Below, piece after piece: positions 15,608-24,732 of a DNA stretch of 64,000 nucleotides (within the stretch, counting starts at the first letter, position 1; every line of letters begins with the position of its first letter). This DNA comes from Methyloprofundus sp. (lineage in GTDB: Bacteria; Pseudomonadota; Gammaproteobacteria; Methylococcales; Methylomonadaceae): positions 4,133,630 to 4,197,629 of the forward strand of contig AP023240.1 in assembly GCA_016592635.1 (NCBI GenBank), written 5' to 3'. The translations under genes were made by a program, and so were the position numbers. The notes under the pieces are model-generated. The model made no database searches, had not been told where the DNA came from, and saw only the letters and a list, made by a program, of their open reading frames with translations.

Positions 15608-17206
15608 GTGTCTGATCATAAAGGCTTGCTTAGCATTGTTCTGCATGCACATTTACCTTTTGTGCGGCACCCTGAATACGATCAGTTTTTTGAAGAGAAT
15701 TGGTTATTTGAAGCAATTACCGAGTGTTATATACCCTTACTACAGGTACTTGCCAGACTAAGCAAAGATCAAGTTAACTATCGGCTGACACTTTCGTTAT
15801 CGCCGCCACTGATTGCCATGCTAAGTAACGAGCTATTGCAAACACGTTACCTTGCGCATCTCAATAAACAAATAGAGCTGACAGAAAAGGAAATTAGCAG
15901 AACCCAAGGGTCTGCCCAGCAAGCGTTGGCCAAATTTTACCAGCATCTGTATTTAGAAACCTTAGAGGTTTATAGCAATCAATATGCGGGTAATTTATTG
16001 TCTGCTTTTCAACAATTTCATAGCACAGGCCATCTTGAATTAATTACCTGCGCTGCAACGCATGGTTTTTTACCCTTATTGAATAAAAGTGAAGCTACGG
16101 TACGGACTCAAATTGATACTGGCATTGCGAGCTTTGTCGCGCAATTTGGTTTTACACCAGCAGGTTTTTGGTTGCCAGAGTGTGCTTATTACCCTGGCTT
16201 AGAAGCACACTTGCAAAGCGGGGGTATTCACTATTTTTTTGTCGATGCGCATGGTATTGAGCACGCTAGTCAGCGACCAGTTAATGGTGTGTATGCACCC
16301 CTGAATTGTGGCAATGGTGTACTGGCATTTGCTCGCGATCCTGAATCATCACAGCAAGTTTGGAGTACCACTGAAGGCTACCCTGGGGATTATGATTACC
16401 GTGAATATCACAGTGATATTGGTTTCGATTTAGACTTGGACTATATCGCCCCTTATATCCTAGACAATAATGTACGTATCAATACTGGCATTAAATATCA
16501 TCGGGTGACAGGCGAAGATTTGCCTAAGGAAATATACCTGCCTGAGCAGGCTGCTGCAAAAGCGCGTTTACATGCTGAAGATTTTATTAACAAATGCCAA
16601 CAGCAAATTGAGCAACTCAGTGCTAATATGGATAGGCCGCCCATTATAGTCGCTCCTTTTGATGCCGAACTATTTGGGCATTGGTGGTTTGAAGGACCGC
16701 AGTGGTTGGAATGGGTGTTACGACTGGCTGATGCTGACAGCAGTAAGCTTAAAACCAGCAATTGTTCTGATTACTTGCAGCAAGTTTCGGCACACCAAGT
16801 TGCGACACCATCAGCATCGACTTGGGGGGATCAAGGTTATTCCAAGCATTGGATTAATGAAACCAATGATTGGGTTTATCCCTTATTACATAAAGCCGCT
16901 GATGATTTGGAAAAACTGGTATTGGCGTTACAAAGTATTAAAATGAGTTCCTTACAAGAAAGAGCCTTGAATCAGGCTTTGCGCTCATTATTATTAGCGC
17001 AAGCATCAGATTGGCCTTTTATCCTGAAAACAGGAACAACGGTTGAATATGCCAAGAAACGTATTACTGATCATTTAGCACGCTTCAATTATTTATTGGA
17101 GAGTGTTAAAACCAATGCCATCAATGAGCGCTATTTAAGTGCTTTGGAAATATTGGATGAGGTATTTCCTGATGTGAATTTTCGGGATTTTCATACACCG
17201 AAATAA
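15608..17206 (+). CDS. glycoside hydrolase family 57 protein, probable 1,4-alpha-glucan branching enzyme (DUF1957)
   Basis: A 532-residue GH57 enzyme starting at GTG 15608. Family motifs in order: LSIVLHAHLPFVRHPE (motif 1), GHLELITCAATHGFLPLL (motif 2), FWLPECAYYPGLE with the expected nucleophile Glu (motif 3), and VAPFDAELFGHWWFEGPQWLE with the catalytic Asp (motif 4). The DUF1957-type helical C-terminus (ALRSLLLAQASDWPFILKTG) is present. Length and layout fit the bacterial GH57 branching enzymes that act on glycogen-like glucans. It is cytosolic, with no signal peptide, and sits between DUF4912 and a CBM-like nuclease. Confidence 0.88.
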   Translation: MSDHKGLLSIVLHAHLPFVRHPEYDQFFEENWLFEAITECYIPLLQVLARLSKDQVNYRLTLSLSPPLIAMLSNELLQTRYLAHLNKQIELTEKEISRTQGSAQQALAKFYQHLYLETLEVYSNQYAGNLLSAFQQFHSTGHLELITCAATHGFLPLLNKSEATVRTQIDTGIASFVAQFGFTPAGFWLPECAYYPGLEAHLQSGGIHYFFVDAHGIEHASQRPVNGVYAPLNCGNGVLAFARDPESSQQVWSTTEGYPGDYDYREYHSDIGFDLDLDYIAPYILDNNVRINTGIKYHRVTGEDLPKEIYLPEQAAAKARLHAEDFINKCQQQIEQLSANMDRPPIIVAPFDAELFGHWWFEGPQWLEWVLRLADADSSKLKTSNCSDYLQQVSAHQVATPSASTWGDQGYSKHWINETNDWVYPLLHKAADDLEKLVLALQSIKMSSLQERALNQALRSLLLAQASDWPFILKTGTTVEYAKKRITDHLARFNYLLESVKTNAINERYLSALEILDEVFPDVNFRDFHTPK

Positions 17207-17290
17207 ATTGTTTATCGTTCCTCACGCATCAGCGTCACGTAAACATAAGTTACGTTCAGCTTACAAGATAGATAAGGAGTACAATTTAGT

Positions 17291-18796
17291 ATGCAAAAAA
17301 TTAAACTACTCTATATAGAAAATATAATTTTCCGTAAAAAGAAACAAGCACAACAGAAGCTAACATTTTTTTTGCTACTAGAAGATCTTGGCTACGATAA
17401 ACAAGTCGATGTTATGTGGGCAGGGGAGAATGGTGCTTGGCAGGTTTTAGCCGCACATTTTTACAGCACTTTAGCGAATGGCCAGGAATACTGGTCGGCT
17501 AGCATCACTTTAAATTTAACTAAAGAACAGTCACTGCCAGGTAATATCCAGTGCAATGTGCGCTATCGAGTTTTGGCTAATGAGTATTTTGCTAATAATG
17601 ATGGCCATAATTATTATAGTGAAGCCGACTCTGGCATAAAACTGACTCATAATCAGTCGCTACAAAATGTTGTTTTTGCCAATAAACTGCGGAATAATCA
17701 GCAATCCATTAACGTGACCGTTGCGGTTAAGCAGTCCTTTAATGCTGAAAATGTCACTCTGCATTGGACGACTAACAATTGGAAAACCACTAAAAAAATT
17801 CACTGTAAGTTTAAGCGTAACCACTGGGGCAGGGTCTTGCAAAGTAATGCACGTAACCCGAATCAATATGGTACCCAGTTGTGGGCGGGTAAAATTCAGC
17901 ACTCTGAATTAGCAAAATTAAAATATGTTATTAGCTGTGGTAATGGTCAGCAGACTATTTGGGATAATAATGCCGATCAGAATTATTGCTTTCCACGTGA
18001 GCAACTTAAAGTTTTAATCTTAAATTTACACTGTTATCAGGAAGATAATCAGGATGCAAAATTTACTATCATAGCCAATGCCATTAATGAGCTCGATGTT
18101 GATATTGTTTGCTTACAGGAAGTTGCTGAGCATTGGCAAGATGGCCAAGGCGATTGGGAATCTAATTCGGCAAAAATTATTAATGACCGGCTGAGTAAAC
18201 CTTTTTATATCCATAATGATTGGTCACATTTAGGCTTTGATAAATACCGAGAAGGGGTGGCAATCTTAAGTCGTTATCCTTTGTCCAAACATGAATCGCG
18301 CTATGTTTCCGATAGTCATGACGTATATGATATTAATTCACGCAAAGTAGTGACCGCTCGGGTGCATGTACCTTATATAGGCTATATCAATGTGTTTTCT
18401 GCACACTTGAGTTGGCTGGAAGGTGGTTTTGCGCAGCAGTTTCAACAATTAAAAACCTGGGCAGAGCAAAATAATCGCCGAGATATTCAAGCCACTTTAT
18501 TATGTGGTGACTTTAATATCACTGCAGGCTCACAGGGTTATGAAATGGTAGTGGCTTCACAGCAATACGAAGATCAGTATTTAGCCATTAATAAACAGGG
18601 AGTATTTGATAAAGTATTTAAAGTGCATGATGCACATTGGCAAGATTTACTCGCGGATGATTATCGCATTGACTATATCTTTATGAATAAAAATAGTCAG
18701 TTAAAAGCCACTTCTGCGCGGGTTATTTTTACCGAGCAAGATTATGGGCGTGTCTCCGATCATTGTGGTTATTTTATGACCTTTGAGTCCCTTTAA
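17291..18796 (+). CDS. endonuclease/exonuclease/phosphatase (EEP) protein with N-terminal starch-binding-like modules
   Basis: A 501-residue protein without a signal peptide. Residues about 20-115 and 120-235 look like two CBM53/CBM21-type beta sandwiches (YDKQVDVMWAGENGAWQVL; VTLHWTTNNWKTT; QLWAGKIQ). Residues about 240-500 are an EEP domain with all catalytic motifs: LILNLHC, DIVCLQEVAEHW, NVFSAHLSW, LLCGDFNI, RIDYIFMN and VSDHCGYF. Such domains hydrolyse phosphodiesters or phosphomonoesters. With the GH57 neighbour, this suggests a phosphatase or phosphodiesterase tethered to alpha-glucan. That is inference; a nuclease role cannot be excluded. Confidence 0.78.
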   Translation: MQKIKLLYIENIIFRKKKQAQQKLTFFLLLEDLGYDKQVDVMWAGENGAWQVLAAHFYSTLANGQEYWSASITLNLTKEQSLPGNIQCNVRYRVLANEYFANNDGHNYYSEADSGIKLTHNQSLQNVVFANKLRNNQQSINVTVAVKQSFNAENVTLHWTTNNWKTTKKIHCKFKRNHWGRVLQSNARNPNQYGTQLWAGKIQHSELAKLKYVISCGNGQQTIWDNNADQNYCFPREQLKVLILNLHCYQEDNQDAKFTIIANAINELDVDIVCLQEVAEHWQDGQGDWESNSAKIINDRLSKPFYIHNDWSHLGFDKYREGVAILSRYPLSKHESRYVSDSHDVYDINSRKVVTARVHVPYIGYINVFSAHLSWLEGGFAQQFQQLKTWAEQNNRRDIQATLLCGDFNITAGSQGYEMVVASQQYEDQYLAINKQGVFDKVFKVHDAHWQDLLADDYRIDYIFMNKNSQLKATSARVIFTEQDYGRVSDHCGYFMTFESL

Positions 18797-18818
18797 TAAA
18801 AATAAAAAAGGTAATGGT

Positions 18819-20420
18819 ATGCAACAAATAGCTGAACATTATGCCAAGCCGGTACACGGTGAATTAGGTGGGTCATTTGCAAGAGTAAATGATTTTAACC
18901 ACAAATTTTATCTACGCTGGGGAAAAATAGAGTTTGATATGTTTCATGGTGAAGAGGCTAACCTAAAGGTGATCCTCAAAGTGTATCGGCAGCATAATAT
19001 CTGCGAAACTTATGTTGTCGATACTGAAGCCTATGATATTAGATGGAATCAGCATAAACGCCGCACCCGAGATTTTTATATTCACCCGTATTCTAATTCA
19101 TTTGGGGTGATTAATTGTGTTAAATTTTCTTTTGTTATCCATCATGGCGAACACTCGATTGCATCCAACAAAGATTATATTTTTATGGATTGGAAGCAGC
19201 TTCATGCTGATGCTGACACACCACAATATCGAGAAATAAACTGTCTGCACTCGACCCAGAATCATTATCAGACTCACGAACTGCAAGCGCATGAGCTACA
19301 AAGTGATGTTGATTGGATGAACCATCATTTTGAGTCTTTGCACCTAGTCCCTAAATTTACCAAAGGTCAGCCGAACCATCCTTATCACCCCAAACGGTAT
19401 ATTCATGACCTGATTAATAAGGTAATTCATTGTAAATATGAAAACCCTGAGCGCCTGTGTACGGTGAAAGTCAGTGTTGATTGTATCGATGATGCCGATT
19501 TTACCACACATTTAATTCATGCCAGTGAGCAAGGTGTGTTGGTGCAATGTATAGTCGATTGGCGCAAAATGACCATGACCAATAGTGATAATTATGCGCG
19601 CTTAAAAATGGCAGGCGTTGAGCTGATTGGTGTGGTGTGTAGTCCAGATCATCATTTGATTGAAGTTGAACCTGATATGCATACTAAGTTCATTATTTTT
19701 AATGATGAAGATTGTATCCTCGGCTCCTTTAATATTACCTTCGATCGTTGGTGGGCAAATTGGGAATCGGGCATGACCTTTCATTCAAAAGGTATGTGTC
19801 GTTTATTAGATAATATTTTTCAGAGTCAGCGTGGTGGTGTGATCCAGCACTATGGTATCGACCCCTATAGTCATTTTAATATGCTGTATACCTTTGGCAG
19901 GCATAGCATGCAAAGTGGTGAAAATTATCTGCCACACCATGCTATTTTAGCTGAGATTAATCGCGCCCAACACTCTATTAAAATTAGCTTATTTTTAATT
20001 GGCGAGTTACTGGGTGGTCATCATGACAGTGTGATTTGTGCCTTAATTAATGCCAAAAATCGTGGCGTTTATGTGCATATTTTATTTAATGGCCATTTGG
20101 CACGACAAGGTAAAATTGGCATTGAGAGAAGCATGGAAGAGGAGTTGAATCGACCTTTATTACCTGTTATTGAGCGGTTAAAATCATCAGGTGTGCATGT
20201 TGGCTTGGTTTATGGACAAGACGACCATTCCGTACCGTACTCTCCGATTCACTCTAAATATTGTGTGATTGATGACAGAATTGTGATTGATGGTAGTTTT
20301 AATTGGTATAACACTTCGGTTTTTTCACATGACTTAATTATCATTGTTGCCAATCATGAGGTGGCTAAACCTTATTTATTTGAATTTGAGCAAATGCAGC
20401 GATTGTTTCGGGTGTATTAA
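18819..20420 (+). CDS. phospholipase D-like protein with N-terminal beta domain
   Basis: A 533-residue protein begun at ATG 18819 with AAGG 7 nt upstream. The first 140 residues form a predicted beta-rich domain (FYLRWGKIEFDMF, FVIHHGEHSIASNKDYIFMDW). Two PLD repeats follow. The C-terminal one has a perfect HxKx4D motif (HSKYCVIDD, then GSFNWYN). The N-terminal one reads HTKFIIFND with GSFNITFD: the expected Asp is Asn, with an Asp one residue later. It is the last gene of the DUF4912-GH57-EEP run, 22 bp after the EEP stop. Substrate unknown; cytosolic. Confidence 0.8.
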   Translation: MQQIAEHYAKPVHGELGGSFARVNDFNHKFYLRWGKIEFDMFHGEEANLKVILKVYRQHNICETYVVDTEAYDIRWNQHKRRTRDFYIHPYSNSFGVINCVKFSFVIHHGEHSIASNKDYIFMDWKQLHADADTPQYREINCLHSTQNHYQTHELQAHELQSDVDWMNHHFESLHLVPKFTKGQPNHPYHPKRYIHDLINKVIHCKYENPERLCTVKVSVDCIDDADFTTHLIHASEQGVLVQCIVDWRKMTMTNSDNYARLKMAGVELIGVVCSPDHHLIEVEPDMHTKFIIFNDEDCILGSFNITFDRWWANWESGMTFHSKGMCRLLDNIFQSQRGGVIQHYGIDPYSHFNMLYTFGRHSMQSGENYLPHHAILAEINRAQHSIKISLFLIGELLGGHHDSVICALINAKNRGVYVHILFNGHLARQGKIGIERSMEEELNRPLLPVIERLKSSGVHVGLVYGQDDHSVPYSPIHSKYCVIDDRIVIDGSFNWYNTSVFSHDLIIIVANHEVAKPYLFEFEQMQRLFRVY

Positions 20421-20476
20421 ATTATTATTTTGGTGTAGAAAACTATTCTTATAATATTATTTACCGACGTTATTTT

Positions 20477-20899
20477 TTATTCAAACCAGTTCTCTAATTG
20501 CAAATTTTTAAAGTCAGAAAAGTCATCAGTATTCCGTGTTACCAGTGTTAAATTATTAGCCGCTGCTATTGCTGCAATCTCGCCATCAGCATAGGCCGAC
20601 ATTTTACCTTGCACTTTAAGCATGGCTCGTTGCTTTGCATACCATTCTGCTGCTAATTGGTCATAAGGTATAATAATCAGACCACCATCTTGCAATGTCA
20701 GCAAATAAGACTGTAATTTTGTTTTTCTTTTAGATTCTGCTAATAATTCACAACCATATTGTAATTCATGCCAGACAATTGCTGCGGTTACATATTGGCC
20801 GTCATATTGTGCCAAGCGTTGCATCACATTGCTGTTTGGATGCTTGCGAGCGGGTTCTGAAAGAATATTTGTATCTAATAAATAGTTTATTCGTCCCAT
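20477..20899 (-). CDS. VapC-family PIN-domain toxin
   Basis: A 140-residue PIN-domain ribonuclease of the type II toxin kind. The acidic catalytic set is visible: Asp in YLLDTNILSE, Glu in WHELQYG, Asp in AYADGEIAAIA and Asp in TRNTDDFSDF. These coordinate Mg2+ for RNA cleavage. It follows its antitoxin with a 13-bp overlap, the normal order for co-translation of the pair. Confidence 0.9.
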   Translation of the reverse strand: MGRINYLLDTNILSEPARKHPNSNVMQRLAQYDGQYVTAAIVWHELQYGCELLAESKRKTKLQSYLLTLQDGGLIIIPYDQLAAEWYAKQRAMLKVQGKMSAYADGEIAAIAAANNLTLVTRNTDDFSDFKNLQLENWFE

Positions 20900-21171
20900 G
20901 AAAACTCACGCCCAGAAGACTCTTTACGTAATGTTTTAAGCTCTTTATCACTTAAAGCAATATCCGATGGCTCATCTAACTGCTTACGCCAGTTTAAAAT
21001 AGCTGCATTCAGATTTTTAACGGGTGAAATTAATTGCTTATATTGAGCCTCCGACATCATAACCGCAACGGGCTTACCATAACGGGTTAGATGAATAGGT
21101 TCATCAACTTCAAGTTGATGAACCAAATGAGATAAATTGTTTTTGGCTTCGGCAATAGTGCTTGTTTTCAT
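20887..21171 (-). CDS. Phd/YefM-family antitoxin
   Basis: A 94-residue antitoxin. The N-terminal DNA-binding Phd fold is clear (STIAEAKNNLSHLVHQLEVDEPIHLTRYGKPVAVMMS), and the C-terminal tail is charged and probably wraps the toxin. A GGGGC stretch lies just upstream of the ATG. With the PIN toxin it forms a stability or stress module and likely represses its own promoter through the AT-rich palindromes upstream. Confidence 0.9.
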   Translation of the reverse strand: MKTSTIAEAKNNLSHLVHQLEVDEPIHLTRYGKPVAVMMSEAQYKQLISPVKNLNAAILNWRKQLDEPSDIALSDKELKTLRKESSGREFSWDE

Positions 21172-21200
21172 AGTAGCCCCTTTGTAGTGTTGGCTATCAT

Positions 21201-21232
21201 TATAGCTATAAAATTTTTATAATGAAGCTATA
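21201..21232 (-). promoter_or_regulatory. putative autoregulatory operator of the toxin-antitoxin pair
   Basis: A perfect 10-bp palindrome TATAGCTATA (21201-21210) and a second half-like AGCTATA (21226-21232) lie 30-60 bp upstream of the antitoxin start. Paired AT-rich palindromes in this position are the usual Phd-type operator. The role is inferred from position. Confidence 0.45.
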
Positions 21233-21400
21233 AATACAAACTTTCTTGCGGTCTTATTACCCTAGTAATAAAAGCAACTCAAATTCTGATCATTTATAAA
21301 GGTATTGTCCATATTACATAAAGTTTCTGGGTGCTTATTTTTGTAGATAGGTTGGTAGAATCAAAGAAATAGGCACCGAAAAATAGACGCATTAATGTGT

Positions 21401-21426
21401 CCCGCAGATCGTAATGATCATGCGGG
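21401..21426. other. stem-loop between RNR and toxin-antitoxin genes
   Basis: CCCGCAGATC (21401-21410) pairs with GATCATGCGGG (21416-21426) around GTAAT. A T run (21433-21437) follows on the plus strand only, whereas the RNR gene it trails is on the minus strand. It may protect the 3' end of that transcript rather than act as a standard terminator. The rest of 21172-21449 holds no gene that I can see. Confidence 0.5.
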
Positions 21427-21449
21427 TAATCGTTTTTAGATGTAATAAT

Positions 21450-23600
21450 CTAAAACTTACCGTAATACCCCTCTTTCAAGGCATCAAATAAATTAGCCGC
21501 AGTATGCATTTCGCCATCATACTCAATCTCTTCATTCCCCTTTACTTCTAGAACATGGCCGTCATCTAAAGTAAATTGGTAAGTGGTATTTTCCAAATCA
21601 GATTCTTTGACCAGAACGCCTTGAAAAACTTCCGGGTTAAAGCGAAAAGTCGTGCAGCCTTTTAGGCCTTTATCATAGGCATATTCATAGATCGATTTAA
21701 ATTCTTCATACGGAAAATCAGTCGGCACATTCGCTGTTTTAGAAATAGAAGAGTCGATCCAGACTTGCGCGGCAGCTTGCACATCAACATGTTGCTTTGG
21801 GGTAATCGCATCAGCGGTAATAAAGTAATCAGGTAATTGTTCCTCTGCTACTTCACTATAAGGCATTGCTTTAGCATTAATCAAAGCGCGATAAGCGAGT
21901 AGTTCAAATGAAAATACATCAATTTTTTCTTTGGTTTTTTTACCTTCACGAATCACATTGCGAGAGTAGTGATGCGCAAAACTGGGTTCAATCCCATTAC
22001 TGGCATTATTGGCTAATGATAAAGAAATCGTACCCGTTGGCGCGATGGAGCTATGATGGGTAAAGCGCGCGCCTTGCTCAATTAAGGCGGTAATTAGCTC
22101 AGGCTCTTCTACCGCTAATTGTTGCATATAGCGACTGTATTTTGCATGTAATACTTTGCCCGCAATTTTATCACCTACTTTATAACCATCTTTCTGCATT
22201 TCAGGGCGTTTATGCAACATGGATCCTGTAATGGTGTAGTCTTGGATCAACGCTGGCGCTGTACCTTTTTCTTTGGCCAAGTCTAACGCTTCTTTCCAGC
22301 CTTCTACGGCCAATACTTTAGTAACTTCACTAGTAAAACCTAATGATTCTGGATCGCCGTATTGCATGCCTAGCATGGTCAAAGTTGAACCTAAGCCTAA
22401 ATAGCCCATGCCATGTCTGCGTTTAGAGGTGATTTCTTCGCGTTGTTTTTCTAATGGCAGGCCATTAATTTCCACCACGTTATCCAGCATACGTGTGAAG
22501 ATACGAATGGTTTTACGATAACTGTCCCAGTTAAAAGCGGCATCATCGGTAAACGGGCTTTCAATAAAGCGCGTTAGGTTGATAGATCCTAAAAGGCATG
22601 AGCCATAAGGAGGAAGAGGCTGCTCCCCGCATGGGTTGGTGGCCCGAATATCCTCACAAAACCAGTTATTATTCATTTCATTAACTTTATCAATCAAAAT
22701 AAAGCCAGGCTCTGCATAATCGTAAGTTGAAGACATGATAATGTCCCATAATCTACGGGCTGGCATGGTTTTGCTGATTTTGCAGGCAACCAAACCATCC
22801 TTGTTCTCAACATAACCAGTCGCATGTGGTAAATCACGCCAGAGAATGACGGCCTTGTCGTTTAAATTTAGCTGATCCTCTTCCAATTCACGTTGCATAA
22901 TAGGGAAGGATAAGCGCCATTCGCCATCAGCTTTAACAGCCTCTACAAATTCTGCGGTAATTAATAACGATAAATTAAACTGGCGTAAGCGGCCATCTTC
23001 ACGTTTGGCGCGAATAAATTCAACTACATCAGGGTGACCAATATCAAAGGTTGCCATTTGAGCGCCCCGGCGACCACCTGCAGAAGATACGGTGAAACAC
23101 ATTTTGTCGTAAATATCCATAAAGGATAACGGACCAGAAGTATACGCACCTGCACCAGAAACATAAGCATCTTTAGGCCTTAGCGTGGAAAACTCATAGC
23201 CAATGCCACAACCAGCCTTAAGAGTTAACCCTGCTTCGTGTACTTTGCCCAGAATATCATCCATCGAATCGGCAATAGAACCAGATACAGTGCAGTTAAT
23301 AGTTGAGGTTGCAGGTTTATGTTCATGTGCGCCAGCGTTTGAAATAATACGTCCAGCAGGGATGACGCCTTGGCGTAAAGCCCATAAAAACTCTTTATAG
23401 TATTTATCTTGCTTGGCTTTGCCTTTTTCGACGCTTGATAAAGCTTGCGCGACACGTTGAAAAGTCGCATCAATATTGCCATCAATCGCGGTACCTGATT
23501 TGGTTTTTAAACGATATTTGGTGTCCCAGATATCGACTGAAGCATCTTGCAGGGGAATATCTACTGAGGAATCAGAATCGGTGAGTCGCTTGGTGGTCAT
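21450..23600 (-). CDS. nrdJ: adenosylcobalamin-dependent (class II) ribonucleoside-diphosphate reductase
   Basis: A 716-residue class II RNR that reduces ribonucleotides to deoxyribonucleotides with adenosylcobalamin and without oxygen. Visible motifs: WDTKYRLK at the start, the substrate Cys region INCTVSGSIADS, AGCGIGYEFSTLRP, RRGAQMATF, the NPCGEQPLPPYGSCLLGSINL active-site loop and APTGTISL. I start it at ATG 23600 (MTTKRL); upstream codons would only read through the promoter. The last 60 residues (after KGCTTFRF, ending LKEGYYGKF) contain no Cys, so the usual C-terminal CxxC reductant arm is not visible. Control is predicted to be by NrdR. Confidence 0.92.
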   Translation of the reverse strand: MTTKRLTDSDSSVDIPLQDASVDIWDTKYRLKTKSGTAIDGNIDATFQRVAQALSSVEKGKAKQDKYYKEFLWALRQGVIPAGRIISNAGAHEHKPATSTINCTVSGSIADSMDDILGKVHEAGLTLKAGCGIGYEFSTLRPKDAYVSGAGAYTSGPLSFMDIYDKMCFTVSSAGGRRGAQMATFDIGHPDVVEFIRAKREDGRLRQFNLSLLITAEFVEAVKADGEWRLSFPIMQRELEEDQLNLNDKAVILWRDLPHATGYVENKDGLVACKISKTMPARRLWDIIMSSTYDYAEPGFILIDKVNEMNNNWFCEDIRATNPCGEQPLPPYGSCLLGSINLTRFIESPFTDDAAFNWDSYRKTIRIFTRMLDNVVEINGLPLEKQREEITSKRRHGMGYLGLGSTLTMLGMQYGDPESLGFTSEVTKVLAVEGWKEALDLAKEKGTAPALIQDYTITGSMLHKRPEMQKDGYKVGDKIAGKVLHAKYSRYMQQLAVEEPELITALIEQGARFTHHSSIAPTGTISLSLANNASNGIEPSFAHHYSRNVIREGKKTKEKIDVFSFELLAYRALINAKAMPYSEVAEEQLPDYFITADAITPKQHVDVQAAAQVWIDSSISKTANVPTDFPYEEFKSIYEYAYDKGLKGCTTFRFNPEVFQGVLVKESDLENTTYQFTLDDGHVLEVKGNEEIEYDGEMHTAANLFDALKEGYYGKF

Positions 23601-23676
23601 GGTTTTGGCTAGCCTCTTTGTGGTTGCAATATGGTAAAGACATTGCACTAAATCTAGTTTTTGGTTGGCTATGATA

Positions 23677-23723
23677 ACACAATATATAGTGTCTATTTTA
23701 GATATAAATACCATATGAGGTGT
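23677..23723 (-). promoter_or_regulatory. two NrdR boxes, 31 bp apart, upstream of nrdJ
   Basis: Box 1, ACACAATATATAGTGT at 23677-23692, matches the NrdR consensus (acaCwAtATaTwGtgt) at every position. Box 2, ATACCATATGAGGTGT at 23708-23723, matches 11 of 16. The starts are exactly 31 bp apart, three helical turns, which is the known NrdR arrangement. They lie 77-123 bp upstream of the RNR start. The rest of 23601-23967 shows no gene. Confidence 0.8.
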
Positions 23724-23967
23724 TTATATCTAAAAATTTTTGCTTGCAAAAGAGAGTGTGTAATGTTCTCTAGTGTTAGGGGTGTTATTTTTACTTTCCT
23801 AGCTTTATAGTTTTGGGGGTTTCTTACGGAAAGTGGCAGGGGGAAGAGAATAATAACCATAATAAAAATAATTAATATAAATATTGTGGTTATTAGTGAT
23901 GCTTGCTATGATGGCCTCACTGAAAATATTCAGTATTATTTTTAAGGTTTTATTTAGGAGTCTATAC

Positions 23968-24144
23968 ATGTCAAATGAGCAAGAAGCACCTGAAAAAGAT
24001 AACTTTTTCCTTTATATTGCAATTGGCGTTATCATTTTTGCATCAGTTATTTTTATGGTTAAAAATGCTGAGAGTGGTAAATTTGAAAAAGCGAAAGAGC
24101 TTATTGCTGAAGATTCACTTAATGGTGGATACAAACCAAAATAA
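23968..24144 (+). CDS. small single-pass membrane protein
   Basis: A 58-residue protein: acidic N-terminus (MSNEQEAPEKD), one membrane helix (NFFLYIAIGVIIFASVIFMV, about 12-31) and a charged C-terminal tail (KNAESGKFEKAKELI). A strong AGGAG lies 7 nt before the ATG at 23968, which makes this start much better than any upstream codon. No family recognised. It is divergent from nrdJ. Confidence 0.65.
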   Translation: MSNEQEAPEKDNFFLYIAIGVIIFASVIFMVKNAESGKFEKAKELIAEDSLNGGYKPK

Positions 24145-24450
24145 TATCGTGTTGTGAACTTAGCCTGAATGATAGCGCTAAGTTAATACATATCATGGAA
24201 GAGGACAGCAAGGATGCTGTTCATTTTTAAAAGGTATTTATTGTAGTATAGTCCTGATTTAGTATTGGTAATATGAGTTTCTTTCTCTACCTTCTTTATA
24301 CTGTTGCTTTGTCAGGTCTAGTTCTGCTAAATTTCTCTCAACGTTTTCTGCTATTGAGTACTGGTGTAATTATCATGCACTGTTATCGTTTCTACCTTGT
24401 TGCAACCCTGCGTATAATAGGCCGATACTTTATCAATATATTGGCTACAT
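24145..24450 (+). terminator. gap with hairpin and probable terminator (24204-24228)
   Basis: This 306-base gap holds two hairpins. AACTTAGC (24157-24164) pairs with GCTAAGTT (24177-24184) without a T run. GACAGC (24204-24209) pairs with GCTGTT (24216-24221), one pair being G-T, and is followed by a T-rich tail to 24228, a fair terminator for the small membrane protein gene. The rest is AT-rich and probably carries the promoter of the RRM gene; I see no clear -35/-10 pair. Confidence 0.5.
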
Positions 24451-24732
24451 ATGAAATTATTAATACGTAATCTTACTCGCAATACTTCTGAAGCAGAGCT
24501 ATTGGCTCTTTTTCAGCCTTTTGGCACTGTGCAATCTTGTCACTTGGTTTTGGATCAGGATACTGGCGTATCCAAGGGCTTTGGTTTTGTCGAGATGCCT
24601 AAGATAGGTGAGGCCAAAGCTGCCATGAAAAACTTAAATGGTAAAGCGATTGGCAGCAGCAAGATTCGGGTAAAAAAAGCCGAACCAAGCAGCAATAAAT
24701 CTGAGCAGAAAGATACCAATAGCAATGAGTGA
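24451..24732 (+). CDS. RRM-domain RNA-binding protein
   Basis: A 93-residue single RRM protein of the kind found in bacteria and cyanobacteria. RNP2 is LLIRNL at residues 3-8 and RNP1 is KGFGFVEM at about 43-50; the C-terminal tail is Lys/Ser/Glu-rich. It likely binds single-stranded RNA, and cold or stress roles are known for relatives. It overlaps the next gene by 8 bp. Confidence 0.9.
   Translation: MKLLIRNLTRNTSEAELLALFQPFGTVQSCHLVLDQDTGVSKGFGFVEMPKIGEAKAAMKNLNGKAIGSSKIRVKKAEPSSNKSEQKDTNSNE

Noticed and set aside
24273..24470. Hydrophobic 65-codon reading frame upstream of the RRM gene
   Set aside because: It overlaps the RRM start, has no ribosome-binding site and is not family-like; AT-rich DNA often gives such hydrophobic frames.
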